In this document: one piece after another, positions 1 through 9,094 of the stretch
Layout: the number at the start of each line of letters is the position of its first letter
Position numbering within the stretch: the stretch's first letter is position 1
NCBI RefSeq assembly: GCF_000017625.1
Contig: NC_009712.1
Coordinates: 2,418,001-2,482,000 of the forward strand
Length of the DNA: 64,000 nt
Direction: 5' to 3'
Origin: Methanoregula boonei 6A8
GTDB lineage: Archaea; Halobacteriota; Methanomicrobia; Methanomicrobiales; Methanospirillaceae
Made by a program: the position numbers and the translations under genes
The notes under the pieces: model-generated
Database searches by the model: none
Seen by the model: only the letters and a program-made list of their open reading frames with translations
Told to the model about the DNA's origin: nothing

Positions 1-29
1 CTATCTCCCGTGCTCTTATTTATGCCTGT

Positions 30-1988
30 TTACCCGTGAATGCCCGGCCGGTCCGGGTATACGGCGATAAAGAAGGTAAAGACAACAAGGGCAATGATCA
101 GGAGGACACAGGAGTGCTTGACCCCGGCGGCGAGCGAGGCCTCGCCCATCTGGCCGGCGATCAGACCCGAGAAGAGCGCCTGGATCAGGCAGGCATGGTA
201 GAGGAGCCGGTCAAAGGATTTGACCGGTACTGACCCAAGACCGGAGAGCGGGCCTGATCCCGAAATCCCCGCGGTCCCGATATGGGCAAGTACCGGCAGG
301 AACTGTGTAGAGAGAACGGCAACGACAAAGAGGAAAACGAAGAACGAGAGGTATACGATCGCCGTATAGATGAACATCTCGGCAAGGCGCTCTTTTTTGA
401 GGGTCTCGCTCATCTTTGCATCGCTTGCGGCAATCGCAAGCACCTCGCCGATCTGCCCGGTCATCTCGCTTGCCTTGGTGATGAGGGTCACGGTCCGGGC
501 AATGGACGCGGTGCTGATCCGCTGCTCAAAGCGCATCAGCGCCTCGGAAAAGTTCGCACCCCAGTCCATGTCCCTTTTTATCCGCCGGATCTCGTAGCTG
601 AGAAGGCCAAGGTTTGTGTTGACCATAATCCCGATTGCCTGTGCAATCGTGAGGCCGACCCGGTTGATCCCGGCCATCCGCTCCAGGAAATCCGGGATCA
701 TTGACTGGATCCCCTTGACCTTGTGAGACCAGATCTCATAAAATATGGCGTAGGGAATAAGGACGATCAAAAGGGCAATCACGAGATGAGCGTTCATCAC
801 CTCCATGAAGATTTCCGGATCCGCATAGTACGGGATATTCAGTAACACCAGTACGATGTAGAGTATCGCTATCGGGACGGTGATGTAGAGGGTATGGTTG
901 ACATCGTTGACAAAACTCTCAAAGGGATGACGGATGTAATGGGTGAGCGTCCGGACCTTGTCGTACATATGGAGCTGGTCAAAGAGAGGTTCCTCCCCTC
1001 CCTTTTTCTCCCGTAAGACATCCGAATACGTGTTGAGCTCCTTTACCCGTGTATACCTCTCGGCCTTCTCCGCTCTTCCCGATACAACGTCAATGAGCAG
1101 GATAAAGATAAACGACCCGATCGGCATGATCGCATAGACTACCAGGGAGAGCTGGAGAACGGCAGAACCCCCCATCATGCCCATGACCACCATGATGATG
1201 ATCAGAAAAAGCGGGCCGGCAACAAAGAGGGTCACGTACGACTCGGCAACCATGGAAAGGAGGGTCAGGAACTGTTTCTGCTCAAACCGGGCCTCTTCCT
1301 GGTACAGCCTCACCCGGCTCGCGAGGAATTCCGAGAGATCCCCCCCGCTCTCGATCACCGAGAGAAGATCTTCGAGAAAATCCTTGAGCTTTGCAGAGGG
1401 TGTGGTACTGGAGAGATGCCGCATGGCGGTGAGCATATCAGAGCCGAAATAGTCCACATCCCGGGTGATCTGCCGGAACTCGAGCGCCACTTCCCCATAG
1501 ATGGGGGCGTTCTCGGAGAGGGCGTAAAAGATCGACATCAGCTCAGCCCCGCCCCGGCGCATTGCGTACATATAGGCAACAGCGTTGTGCAGCGTCAGGT
1601 TGATCTTGATACTCCGGTTGTTCTTCTCGATGTGGGGGAGGCGGAGCAGGAGAAGGTAGGCGATGTACGCCCCAAAAGCAAAAGAGACTGCAACACTGAC
1701 CGAGACTACTACCGTGGGACTGGAAAGGAACGCAAGACTTTCAGGGAGCTGGAGGTTGAGAACGTTATAGACTCCTCTCCCGGACCGGACCTCCTGGGCA
1801 AAAAACTCACTCACGATGTACCCGAGGATCGCAAAGATGATACCGGAAACAACCGAGATCCTCACAGACTTCCAGAGGTACTGCTCGAGCGTCAGGCCGG
1901 AACGCGACGAGACCAGGTCAGCATGGACGCTGTGGTACCGGATCGGGTCGCGCAGCAGCCATTTCTGGAGGGAGTGCCGGAAGTTCAT
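30..1988 (-). CDS. FlaJ/TadC-like pilus platform protein (two T2SSF domains)
   Basis: Inner-membrane platform protein of an archaeal type IV pilus or secretion machine, 652 residues. Two T2SSF-type helical domains are visible, about residues 133-265 and 435-570, each followed by strongly hydrophobic segments; further membrane segments lie near 45-60, 90-118 and 370-420. The start ATG overlaps the TGA of the upstream secretion ATPase (TGATG), so the two are translationally coupled and form an E-F pair. Family knowledge: the platform anchors the ATPase at the membrane and drives pilin insertion. No pilin lies next to it here; one could lie downstream beyond base 1. It is distinct from the platform at 34.9-36.7 kb, though both carry two domains in one chain. 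Confidence 0.88.
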   Translation of the reverse strand: MNFRHSLQKWLLRDPIRYHSVHADLVSSRSGLTLEQYLWKSVRISVVSGIIFAILGYIVSEFFAQEVRSGRGVYNVLNLQLPESLAFLSSPTVVVSVSVAVSFAFGAYIAYLLLLRLPHIEKNNRSIKINLTLHNAVAYMYAMRRGGAELMSIFYALSENAPIYGEVALEFRQITRDVDYFGSDMLTAMRHLSSTTPSAKLKDFLEDLLSVIESGGDLSEFLASRVRLYQEEARFEQKQFLTLLSMVAESYVTLFVAGPLFLIIIMVVMGMMGGSAVLQLSLVVYAIMPIGSFIFILLIDVVSGRAEKAERYTRVKELNTYSDVLREKKGGEEPLFDQLHMYDKVRTLTHYIRHPFESFVNDVNHTLYITVPIAILYIVLVLLNIPYYADPEIFMEVMNAHLVIALLIVLIPYAIFYEIWSHKVKGIQSMIPDFLERMAGINRVGLTIAQAIGIMVNTNLGLLSYEIRRIKRDMDWGANFSEALMRFEQRISTASIARTVTLITKASEMTGQIGEVLAIAASDAKMSETLKKERLAEMFIYTAIVYLSFFVFLFVVAVLSTQFLPVLAHIGTAGISGSGPLSGLGSVPVKSFDRLLYHACLIQALFSGLIAGQMGEASLAAGVKHSCVLLIIALVVFTFFIAVYPDRPGIHG

Positions 1989-3700
1989 CAGAGTACCTGT
2001 CTGAGATCGTCGTTGTGGGCGAGTACGTCCGCACGGTTGATATTATAATTATGGAAGAGTGAGGCAACTGATATGTAGTCGCGGATCCCCTGCGCATGCA
2101 TGGCATCGAGGAGGCTTTTCCTTACGGTGATCTCATAATCGAGTTCTTCCCGTGTCCATCCTCGTTTTGTGGCGATCATGCTGTAAATCTGGGATCGACC
2201 CGTATAGATGGTCCGGTCATGGACTGGATCGTACTGAAAGACATTGTTGACCCGGAGGTTCCCGGTAGCAGGATCGATTCCGGCAATCTCGACAACCTCC
2301 TGGACCCGCCGCACCCTTTCTGTACCGCGGTAGATGAGGGCCTGAACACAAATGACGTTCAATGCCTGGACCATGTTACGCGGCACGTTGAGCGGCGCGC
2401 TCTCCAGACGGTGGATGGCCGCATCGATGCTTCCTGCATGCATGGTGGAGAACGTGGTGTGGCCGGTATTCATTGCCTGGAAAAGCGTCTGTGCCTCAGG
2501 ACCCCTGACTTCCCCGACAAGAATGTACTCCGGCCGCTGCCGCATTGCAGCCCGGAGAAGATCGAACATGCTGATGGCATTGCCGCCCTCAGTGAGCGCC
2601 TCGCGGGTGACGCTAGCGATCCAGTTGTCATGATAGAGAGTGATCTCCCGCGTATCTTCGATGCTGACCACCTTGGCAATGGGGGGGATAAACAGTGAGA
2701 CTGCATTGAGCGATGTGGTCTTCCCTGATGCAGTTCCCCCGATAAAGAGCAGGCTCATACCGTTTTCAATGGCAAGCCAGAAGTACACCAGCTCGTCGCT
2801 GGAGAATGTCCCGTACTCCATAAGCTCAATGGGAGAAAACGGGTCTTCGCGGAACTTGCGTATGGTAAAGGAGGTTCCCCGGGTAGTTACCTCGGTCCCG
2901 AGCGTCAGCTGGAGCCGCGAACCGTCCGGAAGGGTGGCATCCAGCAGGGGGGAGCCGGTAGAGATGTGTTTTCCCGAACGCTGGGCAAGGGTGATTGCAA
3001 GCGAATTCAAGACCGTGGCCTCGAACGCGATGTTGGTCTTGATATTCCGGTGTTTCCGGTGGTACAGGAAGATCGGGATCCGGCTGCCATCGCATGAAAT
3101 ATCCTCGAGGTTGGGATCTTTCATGAGCGGATCGATACGCGACCAGCCGATGAAATTCCGGATCAGGTAGTATTCGATCTTGAAATGTGCGGACTCATCA
3201 AGGACAAGGCCATAGTCGTCGAGGAGGCCATGCACCTTTGAGAGGAGGATTTTCTTCCGATCTGTTTTTACCTCATCTGAGGTCAGGATCAGGACATCAA
3301 GGAGGTCTTCATGGAGGCGTTCGAGCAGCTCGTACTCAAACTCCGAGAGCGGCGGTTCGAAGAGGAGGTACTCGGTCTGGTTGGTCTTCCGGTTGAGAGC
3401 GATATACACAAGGGTCAGGCCCTCTTCAATCCAGTACTGGTCGAGAAGATCGTAGCCGGCGGGGATCTCGGCCTTCACAAGCGGGCCGTGCCGTGCAGGA
3501 TCGTACTCCTCCTCTGGCAGTTTATCACGGCCTTTAAGGAACCGGAAATAATGCCGGTAGCTCGCCTCGCGGATGCCGGATGACTGCAGGGCGGTGCCGG
3601 TATCTCCCGCCAAAGGTTGCGGGGTACCTGCACCCTTCACGGCCATCCCGGCCCGGGACCGGTATTCCCGGAGTCTGGTAAAAAGATCTGAAACCTTCAT
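1988..3700 (-). CDS. Type II/IV secretion system ATPase (GspE/FlaI/TadA family)
   Basis: Hexameric motor ATPase powering pilus assembly with the platform encoded directly downstream. It shows the Walker A GGTASGKTTS, an Asp box around VSIEDTREI and the Walker B region ILVGEVRG followed by the family-typical QAMNTGH and HAG histidine boxes. The frame is open up to 3961, but that extension is not protein-like and crosses the TATA box; the ATG at 3698-3700 (MKVSDLF, 570 residues) has a GAGG-type ribosome site about 9 nt upstream and gives the normal family length. The 3' end overlaps the platform gene by one base. A TATA-like ATTTATATG on the minus strand (3754-3763) fits a leader of about 30 nt. 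Confidence 0.9.
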   Translation of the reverse strand: MKVSDLFTRLREYRSRAGMAVKGAGTPQPLAGDTGTALQSSGIREASYRHYFRFLKGRDKLPEEEYDPARHGPLVKAEIPAGYDLLDQYWIEEGLTLVYIALNRKTNQTEYLLFEPPLSEFEYELLERLHEDLLDVLILTSDEVKTDRKKILLSKVHGLLDDYGLVLDESAHFKIEYYLIRNFIGWSRIDPLMKDPNLEDISCDGSRIPIFLYHRKHRNIKTNIAFEATVLNSLAITLAQRSGKHISTGSPLLDATLPDGSRLQLTLGTEVTTRGTSFTIRKFREDPFSPIELMEYGTFSSDELVYFWLAIENGMSLLFIGGTASGKTTSLNAVSLFIPPIAKVVSIEDTREITLYHDNWIASVTREALTEGGNAISMFDLLRAAMRQRPEYILVGEVRGPEAQTLFQAMNTGHTTFSTMHAGSIDAAIHRLESAPLNVPRNMVQALNVICVQALIYRGTERVRRVQEVVEIAGIDPATGNLRVNNVFQYDPVHDRTIYTGRSQIYSMIATKRGWTREELDYEITVRKSLLDAMHAQGIRDYISVASLFHNYNINRADVLAHNDDLRQVL

Positions 3701-3918
3701 GCGTCCATCCTCGCGTGGTACCCCGTATTTCTGTTTATAGTTCGGCAGACACTCATATAAATAGTGTTTCCAAAGGAAACGTCGGCCAAACGGGCAGCGA
3801 TACGGGAGGGCGTTTGCGGCGATTCCGGCACCGACTCGTCGCAGAATGACAGATATCTTTATCTGTGCGCCCATGAGAGTTTTAGAAAAAAACGGCAAGA
3901 AGATATACGGAGTACCGG
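3701..3918. promoter_or_regulatory. Divergent promoter region of the pilus ATPase and KaiC-like genes
   Basis: Gene-free 218-base spacer between the minus-strand secretion ATPase and the plus-strand KaiC-like pair. An AT-rich box, catataaata at 3754-3763, is placed to serve the minus strand. The plus-strand side has only weak AT-rich candidates (tatctttatc at 3853-3862 and an A-run near 3885). No clear operator palindrome is seen. Confidence 0.5.
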
Positions 3919-4746
3919 ATGCAGGAATCACAGGAAACCAGAATGCCCACCGGGATCGCATCGCTCGATCCTATCCTTGATGGGGGCGTCCCGCCGGGAA
4001 CCCTGACCCTCCTTTTTGGCGATATCGGGGCCGGACACTACGAATTTGCCTACAGCTCCACGGTAAACTCCCTTGCAGAGATGCACCGGGTTCCCGGGGC
4101 CGGTATCCTGTACCCCAAAAAGATCCTGTACATCACGTTTACCCGGCTGGAGGCCGATATCAGGCGCGAGATCGTCCAGTCGTTTCCCACCGGTTCAGTG
4201 CCCGGCGGGATGGAGGGGATCGCGTTTGAGGATCTCTCGGATCTCTATTTCGACCGGAGCATTGTGCCGGACTCCTGGTACAGCCGCAGTGATACGCTGA
4301 CCCGGCTCCAGAAGCGCTCCGAACATGCCAACATCTTCATGCGGCTCACGGAAATATTTGCGGCAGCAGAGCCGGAGACTATGATCATCCTCGATTCGAT
4401 CACCGATATTGCAACCCAGACAAACCTTCCCAATCTCTGGGCAGACCTGACCGGTTTTCTCCGGGGCCTCCAGCGGTTTGCAAAGACAAAACGCCTGGCC
4501 ATCTACCTGCTGCTCAGCCGGGGGATCATCGAACAGGCAAAGGAGATCGAACTGGCCGATATCGCCGATGCCGTATTTTTGTTCCGGTGGGAGGAGAGCA
4601 CCGGCTCGCGGCGCCAGCGGGTGATGTATTTCGAGAAGTTCCGGGGGGTCATGCCGCATCTCGAAGAGCAGGACCTGGTGAAATTTGCCGTCAGGATCTC
4701 CACCACCGGGGGATTTGAAGTGAGCAATATCAGGATGGTCATATGA
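3919..4746 (+). CDS. KaiC/RAD55-like ATPase with degenerate P-loop
   Basis: RecA-fold protein of the KaiC/RAD55/FlaH group, 275 residues. The family entry motif GIASLDPILDGG is intact at 12-23, but the Walker A reads GDIGAGHY (34-41): the Lys and Thr/Ser of GKT/GKS are replaced by His-Tyr. A Walker B-like TMIILDSITDI is present near residue 155. It probably binds nucleotide poorly, as a regulatory partner of the intact paralogue whose ATG overlaps its TGA (ATGA). By analogy, FlaH is a KaiC-like partner of the archaellum motor, and this pair diverges from a pilus motor operon; that functional link is inference. Start chosen at MQESQET, the first ATG after the intergenic spacer. Confidence 0.8.
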   Translation: MQESQETRMPTGIASLDPILDGGVPPGTLTLLFGDIGAGHYEFAYSSTVNSLAEMHRVPGAGILYPKKILYITFTRLEADIRREIVQSFPTGSVPGGMEGIAFEDLSDLYFDRSIVPDSWYSRSDTLTRLQKRSEHANIFMRLTEIFAAAEPETMIILDSITDIATQTNLPNLWADLTGFLRGLQRFAKTKRLAIYLLLSRGIIEQAKEIELADIADAVFLFRWEESTGSRRQRVMYFEKFRGVMPHLEEQDLVKFAVRISTTGGFEVSNIRMVI

Positions 4747-5441
4747 ACAGCGACAGGGTGAAAATGGGAATCCCCGGGCTTGACGAAATGCTCGGAGGCG
4801 GGCTGCTTGCAGGGAACATCTGTGCCGTCATCGGGACGTACGGTACCGGAAAAACTACCTTTTCGCTGAACTTTATCTGGGACGGGCTTAAACGGGGCGA
4901 GCGGGCGATCTATATCAGCCTCGAAGAACGGGAGGACCGCCTGCTCCAGTACATGAAACAGAAAGGCTGGGACGTGGAGCCGTACCTCAACAAATCCCTC
5001 TTTATCATCAAGCTCGACCCAACGGATTTCAACCTCGCGAACAACCGGATCAAAAACGAGCTCCCCAACCTGATCAGCGAGGTAAAGGCGAGCCGGGTGG
5101 TGATCGATCCGATCTCGCTCTTTGAAGACCTTTTTTCAAGCGATGCCGAAAGGCGGCGCGAAATGTTCCGGTTTATCGACGGGCTGCGGGAAAAGAATTG
5201 CACCATGATGATGACCTCCGAGACCAACAGCGACAATGTCTTTTCGAGCCGTCACGGACTCATCGAATACCTGGCAGATACGGTCATCCTGCTCCGCTAT
5301 GTCCGCTCAAGCGATCTCACCGATGTCTACCTGGCGCTTGAAGTGGTCAAGATGCGGATGTCGTCTCATTCCCGGGAGATCAAGCCTTACGCGATCGAGC
5401 AGACGCAGGTCACGGTCTTCTCGGAAGCAAACGTGTTTTGA
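4743..5441 (+). CDS. KaiC/RAD55-like ATPase (intact P-loop)
   Basis: RecA-fold ATPase of the KaiC/RAD55 type, 232 residues, single domain. GIPGLDEMLGGG (9-20), Walker A GTYGTGKT (31-38) and a Walker B-type hydrophobic strand ending in Asp (SRVVIDPIS) are all present. It overlaps the degenerate paralogue upstream by four bases, so the two are probably made in fixed ratio and may form a mixed ring. The order (dead subunit first, live subunit second) and the position beside a pilus motor operon suggest a FlaH-like or signalling role, but this is inferred. No kinase or circadian function should be assumed from the KaiC name. Confidence 0.85.
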   Translation: MNSDRVKMGIPGLDEMLGGGLLAGNICAVIGTYGTGKTTFSLNFIWDGLKRGERAIYISLEEREDRLLQYMKQKGWDVEPYLNKSLFIIKLDPTDFNLANNRIKNELPNLISEVKASRVVIDPISLFEDLFSSDAERRREMFRFIDGLREKNCTMMMTSETNSDNVFSSRHGLIEYLADTVILLRYVRSSDLTDVYLALEVVKMRMSSHSREIKPYAIEQTQVTVFSEANVF

Positions 5442-5484
5442 AGCCGTACATTCCGTTACGGCCCTTCCCTTTTTTCTCACCGTG

Positions 5485-5871
5485 TTACCCTGCAAGGTAA
5501 CCCAGGATATGAGGGATGAGCACCGAGGTATTGTTAAGGACGACAATTGTGTACATCACGATCAGCGCTGCATACAATGCCATGCCCGATCCTTTTATTC
5601 GGGCCTCTGCATTGAGTGCAACGGGGATAATACAGAGGACAATGCCTATTTTGAGAAGAATGTGCAGGGCCGGGGTTGTAACAATCCCCGTCATTACTGG
5701 GTTGAGTTCCATCCCGCCCATATGCAGGATGAGCTGAGTGGTCAGGATGTCAAGGAGGAAAAGGTCTGCAAGGACAAGCGAGAGCAGAATGATCCATGTA
5801 AATACCCCGGTACCTGGCCCTACATTCCGGGGGAAGAGACCGATATCGGCCTGTATGAGGTCTTCCGCCAT
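5485..5871 (-). CDS. Small polytopic membrane protein, DUF5658-like
   Basis: A 128-residue membrane protein with about four hydrophobic segments (roughly 25-45, 60-75, 74-92 and 100-125). The pattern D-x5-T-x-L near 41-50, a GG-x-ELNP motif and a following histidine and lysine (P-ALHILLK) resemble small DUF5658-type membrane proteins found in methanogens. Function is unknown. It is convergent with the KaiC-like pair and has its own upstream AT-rich region with a GTTAAC box at 5911-5916. A second, less similar protein with an SIDYALTFYLAG segment occurs at 63.0 kb. Confidence 0.7.
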   Translation of the reverse strand: MAEDLIQADIGLFPRNVGPGTGVFTWIILLSLVLADLFLLDILTTQLILHMGGMELNPVMTGIVTTPALHILLKIGIVLCIIPVALNAEARIKGSGMALYAALIVMYTIVVLNNTSVLIPHILGYLAG

Positions 5872-6282
5872 ATTTCACAATTGATGGCACCATATTAAAT
5901 ATTTTTCTTTGTTAACATAAGCGATATCCTTTGATTTTATGAGAAATTCTCGCGTATTTGATGCATATTTGGAGATATAAGTACATATTTGTTGGTTAAT
6001 ACCTTTCTTTTGTCAAGAGACTTAAGTTAATTTTTATGCCTCACGAGCCACCATGGAATAGGTACAGCGGCAAACAGTCATGCAGCAAGGAGAGAGAACT
6101 CAGTAGATTTCCCGCGGATAGTTCCCCAGAGTAAAGTCTCAAGGCAACAGAGAGACTGAAAAACTGGGATCCTTTCACCAACCATAGGAAAGGATTCGGA
6201 AAGAAGATCAAAAATGCCGTATCCTTAAAAATCAGATGTGGGATCGTTTTCCCGGACCGATTCTATGATCTTCAGAGACAGA
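5872..6282. other. Intergenic region, AT-rich on the left
   Basis: About 410 bases without a convincing gene. The left half is AT-rich and holds tttgttaac (5908-5916), shared with two other upstream regions in this window (10891-10899 and, in variant form, 26060-26067), and several TATA-like stretches suited to the minus-strand gene ending at 5871. The right half (6100-6282) has mixed composition and no recognisable feature. Confidence 0.4.
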
Positions 6283-6855
6283 TCAAGCAGATTTTCTAGG
6301 GATGACCGTGTAGTACGATTCACCGGCACAGTTCCTGCAGAATACAGCTCCATCCCGGACAATCTGCCGGTTATCGGAGATCTGCTCTCCGCATACACTG
6401 CACACTGCATTCCCCACGGGAAGCCCGGGGAGATCTTCCCGGGGGATGGCAAGCCGGACCTGTTCAATCTTCAGGATCTCTTCTTCGGGAATACAGGAGA
6501 GTACCGTGATGAGCTCTTTTCGATCGATCTTGTCATGTTCGGCCCGGTTCTTCTCGTGGACCGAGACACGGATAGTTTTTCCGGTCGTGGTATTTACAAA
6601 CGTTGCAGCGAATTTCCCGAAATCCTTGTGTTTGAGACTGCGGTGGCCCAGGGAACAGCCGGTAATGGCCTGGACGGCATCGGTGCCGCACCGGTCGATC
6701 TCCATGAACACGATCAGGTTGTGAATCGGTTCGTGGGGATTTATCCCCACTTCGCGGAGGCCGGCGAGGGTAAGCCGTGTCCCAAGAACAATGCCGGGGC
6801 AGACGTGCCCGTGGAACTCTTTTGCTTTGTTGAATAGTATGTCGTAGTCGCTCAT
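6283..6855 (-). CDS. FmdE-family protein with C-terminal zinc finger
   Basis: Protein of the FmdE family, named after a protein copurifying with molybdenum formylmethanofuran dehydrogenase; the real biochemical role of the family is not settled. The N-terminal signature EFHGHVCPG (about 13-21) and a later DRCGTDAV are characteristic. The C-terminus carries a Cys4 finger (CSVC, then CRNC), typical of the longer family form. I prefer the ATG at 6853-6855, which puts the family motif at the usual distance from the N-terminus and has AGGA about 11 nt upstream; a GTG at 6874-6876 overlapping the methyltransferase stop (GTGA) is the alternative. Last gene of a minus-strand operon with two methyltransferases; FmdE-like genes often accompany metal or cofactor uptake genes. 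Confidence 0.85.
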   Translation of the reverse strand: MSDYDILFNKAKEFHGHVCPGIVLGTRLTLAGLREVGINPHEPIHNLIVFMEIDRCGTDAVQAITGCSLGHRSLKHKDFGKFAATFVNTTTGKTIRVSVHEKNRAEHDKIDRKELITVLSCIPEEEILKIEQVRLAIPREDLPGLPVGNAVCSVCGEQISDNRQIVRDGAVFCRNCAGESYYTVIPRKSA

Positions 6856-6872
6856 TTCGGTCACTATCCTTG

Positions 6873-7832
6873 TCACGGGGTATTCCGGGATTTACGGGAT
6901 CCCGAACCCCGGATATTTGTTGATTTCACCGCAGATTGTCCCTGCGTCCACCAGATGTGGGCCCCCAGAGTCTCGCCCCCCAGTACAAAACCGTCTCCTT
7001 CCTCACGCAATACGGACTGGAAATAATTCCGGACAGTCTCCTCGTGGGCGGTTGTTGAGCATTTCAGTCTCCCGGAAAACTCAGCAACTGCATCGTCAAC
7101 GGACGCGTAGACTGACGGAGGAAATTTCGTCTCAACTTCGAGGTTGGCATAGATACCCATCTCGCAAAGCACCTGCCAGAGCCAGTCTGCTGTAGGCTCA
7201 CCGGGAAATTCCCCGCCATGAAGAAGCGGCCAGAGATCCCTGTTTACCTGAACCCATGCAGGAGGGGTCATGAACCAGAAAAGATGGATGGTCCCGGCAC
7301 AGCACTCCACCATCTTTGCCAGGGCTTTACCGATATCCATCATGGTCAGTGAATATGAGGCAATGACGACATCGAACGGTTCCCCGAGTTCCTGTACCGT
7401 GATATCTTCCCAGCGCTTGGGGATTACTCTGATATCTTCGGCATTCCGCTCGCGCATGTTTTCGGCAAGAGCTTCCCGCATAACCGGTGACGGTTCAACC
7501 GCCGTGACTCGGCACCCCCGGGCCGCAAGCGGCACTGCGTAGGTTCCCGGCCCGGTCCCGATATCAAGAACACGGGCTCCTTTTGGAACACTAAGGGCGG
7601 CTGCACGGGTCTCATCATCCCTGTCATGCTTTTTTCTGCCTTTCATATAAACGGCATTGATCATCTCCTTGTTTGCCCAGAACTGCCGGGCATTCCCATA
7701 TACCGGGACAGCGCAATGAGCCAGTTTCAGCTGCCGCCACTGCTCCCTCCAGAAGAATGGATCACGGGGAAAGGGTGAAGATCCCGATAGTGGGGAGGTG
7801 AAAAGACGTTCCGGCTTTATGGATTTGGGCAT
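6873..7832 (-). CDS. Class I SAM-dependent methyltransferase (paralogue 1)
   Basis: Rossmann-fold methyltransferase of 319 residues. Motif I VLDIGTGPG (88-96) and the acidic strand-2 end VTAVEPSP are clear. A further roughly 140 residues after the catalytic core are shared with the neighbouring paralogue at 7886-8761, including a HLFWFMT stretch matching HIFWFLT there, the GEPTAD-x-LWQVL block, and a C-terminal LGAHIWW. The substrate is unknown. The gene overlaps or abuts the FmdE-like gene downstream and follows the paralogue by 53 bases. The N-terminal 25 residues are poorly conserved, so the start is less certain; the ATG used is the first after the paralogue. Confidence 0.87.
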   Translation of the reverse strand: MPKSIKPERLFTSPLSGSSPFPRDPFFWREQWRQLKLAHCAVPVYGNARQFWANKEMINAVYMKGRKKHDRDDETRAAALSVPKGARVLDIGTGPGTYAVPLAARGCRVTAVEPSPVMREALAENMRERNAEDIRVIPKRWEDITVQELGEPFDVVIASYSLTMMDIGKALAKMVECCAGTIHLFWFMTPPAWVQVNRDLWPLLHGGEFPGEPTADWLWQVLCEMGIYANLEVETKFPPSVYASVDDAVAEFSGRLKCSTTAHEETVRNYFQSVLREEGDGFVLGGETLGAHIWWTQGQSAVKSTNIRGSGSRKSRNTP

Positions 7833-7885
7833 TTTTTACATAACCCCTTCTTTGTTTGGAGATTTCATCTGCATTCGATTACCGG

Positions 7886-8761
7886 CTACTGATCTACTGC
7901 AGCCCACCAGATGTGGGCACCGAGCGCCCGGCCATTCAAGAAATATCCTTTTTCGCTTTTTGCCAGTGTCCGGGCGAAGTATGTGCGGAGGATTGCATCC
8001 TGTTCCGCGGTCGTGCAGTTCATGCGATCGTGGAATTCCGTGACCGCCTCTTCGATGGAGGGATAGTACGCCGGGTTGCACCCGCCCTCAACCGAGAGAT
8101 GTGCATAAATCCCCATTTCATAGAGCACCTGCCAGAGGCAGTCCGCAGTTGGCTCACCGTAAAATGCGGTGCCATGGATCTCTTTCCATACCCCGGCATT
8201 GACCTGCGCCCAGAGCGGCTGGGTCAAAAACCAGAAGATATGGGTGGTGCCACGGCAGGCATGCTGCATTTTTAGAACGGCCTCACCGATATCGGCAACC
8301 ATGAGACTGTAGGATGCGATGACTGCATCGTACGGCTCACCGAGATCTTCCCGTGTCACATCCTCCCATCGCTTTGGGATCAGGGTGATCTCCCGGGTTT
8401 TCTGCCCTCGCTGGTACTCGGTAAGGGCTTCTCCCATCAGGGGTGAGGGTTCCACTGCGATGACTTCGCACCCGCGTGCAGCAAGAGGCACGCTGAGAAC
8501 CCCAGTTCCGGCCCCGATTTCAAGAACCCGTGAGCCATTTTTTATTCCCATTCCATTGATCCGGGTCTCTGCCTGCTCCCTCCATTCGTTAAGATCACCG
8601 ATAAAATGTTTTTTTATTCCTTTTTTATCATTCCAGAAACTGTTGTCTTCACTTTTCCGTGATTCAAGCAGGGCCAGACGCTGCGCTTTCCACCGGTCGC
8701 GCCAGTATGTCCGCTCTTGGGTCACCGCCGAACAGGTTGGCAGAACGAGATCCGGGATCAT
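7886..8761 (-). CDS. Class I SAM-dependent methyltransferase (paralogue 2)
   Basis: Second copy of the same methyltransferase type, 291 residues, with motif I VLEIGAGTG (79-87) followed by VIAVEPSP. Matching blocks run along the whole length of paralogue 1 (RWEDVT/RWEDIT, DAVIASYSL/DVVIASYSL, EMGIYAHL/EMGIYANL), so the pair arose by tandem duplication and has since diverged considerably. A family-specific C-terminal domain of about 120 residues, ending in LGAHIWW, may contact the substrate. Lies in a minus-strand series with the radical SAM fusion upstream and the FmdE-like gene downstream. Substrate unknown; a role in modifying a small metal-binding molecule or tetrapyrrole is only inference. 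Confidence 0.87.
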   Translation of the reverse strand: MIPDLVLPTCSAVTQERTYWRDRWKAQRLALLESRKSEDNSFWNDKKGIKKHFIGDLNEWREQAETRINGMGIKNGSRVLEIGAGTGVLSVPLAARGCEVIAVEPSPLMGEALTEYQRGQKTREITLIPKRWEDVTREDLGEPYDAVIASYSLMVADIGEAVLKMQHACRGTTHIFWFLTQPLWAQVNAGVWKEIHGTAFYGEPTADCLWQVLYEMGIYAHLSVEGGCNPAYYPSIEEAVTEFHDRMNCTTAEQDAILRTYFARTLAKSEKGYFLNGRALGAHIWWAAVDQ

Positions 8762-8815
8762 ATCCGAATAATTGTATTGATTTCGGTATTTATTAAATAC
8801 AATGATTAAACATTT

Positions 8816-8998
8816 TCAGGCAAGGTCGAGAGTCTTCATCCGTTTCTCCAGCGCGAGTTCCTGTACTAGGAATGCGATCTGCTCATCGGTAAACTCGTCC
8901 CGGATAGAATCCGCATAAAAATACAGGTAATCATCTGCGCTAAACACGGTATCGAAATCAGACTCCGGGGTTTTGTCGCAACTTCTTACCTCCGTCAT
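8816..8998 (-). pseudogene. N-terminal fragment of a class I methyltransferase
   Basis: A 60-residue frame whose last residues, DDYLYFYADSIRDEF then MKTLDLA, match the start of a class I SAM methyltransferase up to the first half of motif I (LDLxCGxG). The frame stops exactly where the glycine-rich loop should continue, and the DNA downstream (8762-8815) is AT-rich and does not encode the rest in any frame I could follow. I therefore call it the remnant of a third methyltransferase, truncated by deletion, rather than a functional small protein. It sits just upstream of two full-length methyltransferases of a different subfamily. A retained function for the peptide cannot be excluded. Confidence 0.55.
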
Positions 8999-9094
8999 TT
9001 CAAAACTCCTGCATCTCCTTTATCCTGATTCCAGGTTTTCCTGTGAGGTCCATTGGTTGATCGCGTCATTTGCGAAACGGTAAGAACCTGCTTT

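Noticed and set aside
3701-3961. N-terminal extension of the first secretion ATPase
   Set aside because: Unlike the family, contains the TATA box region, and a better start with a ribosome site exists at 3700.
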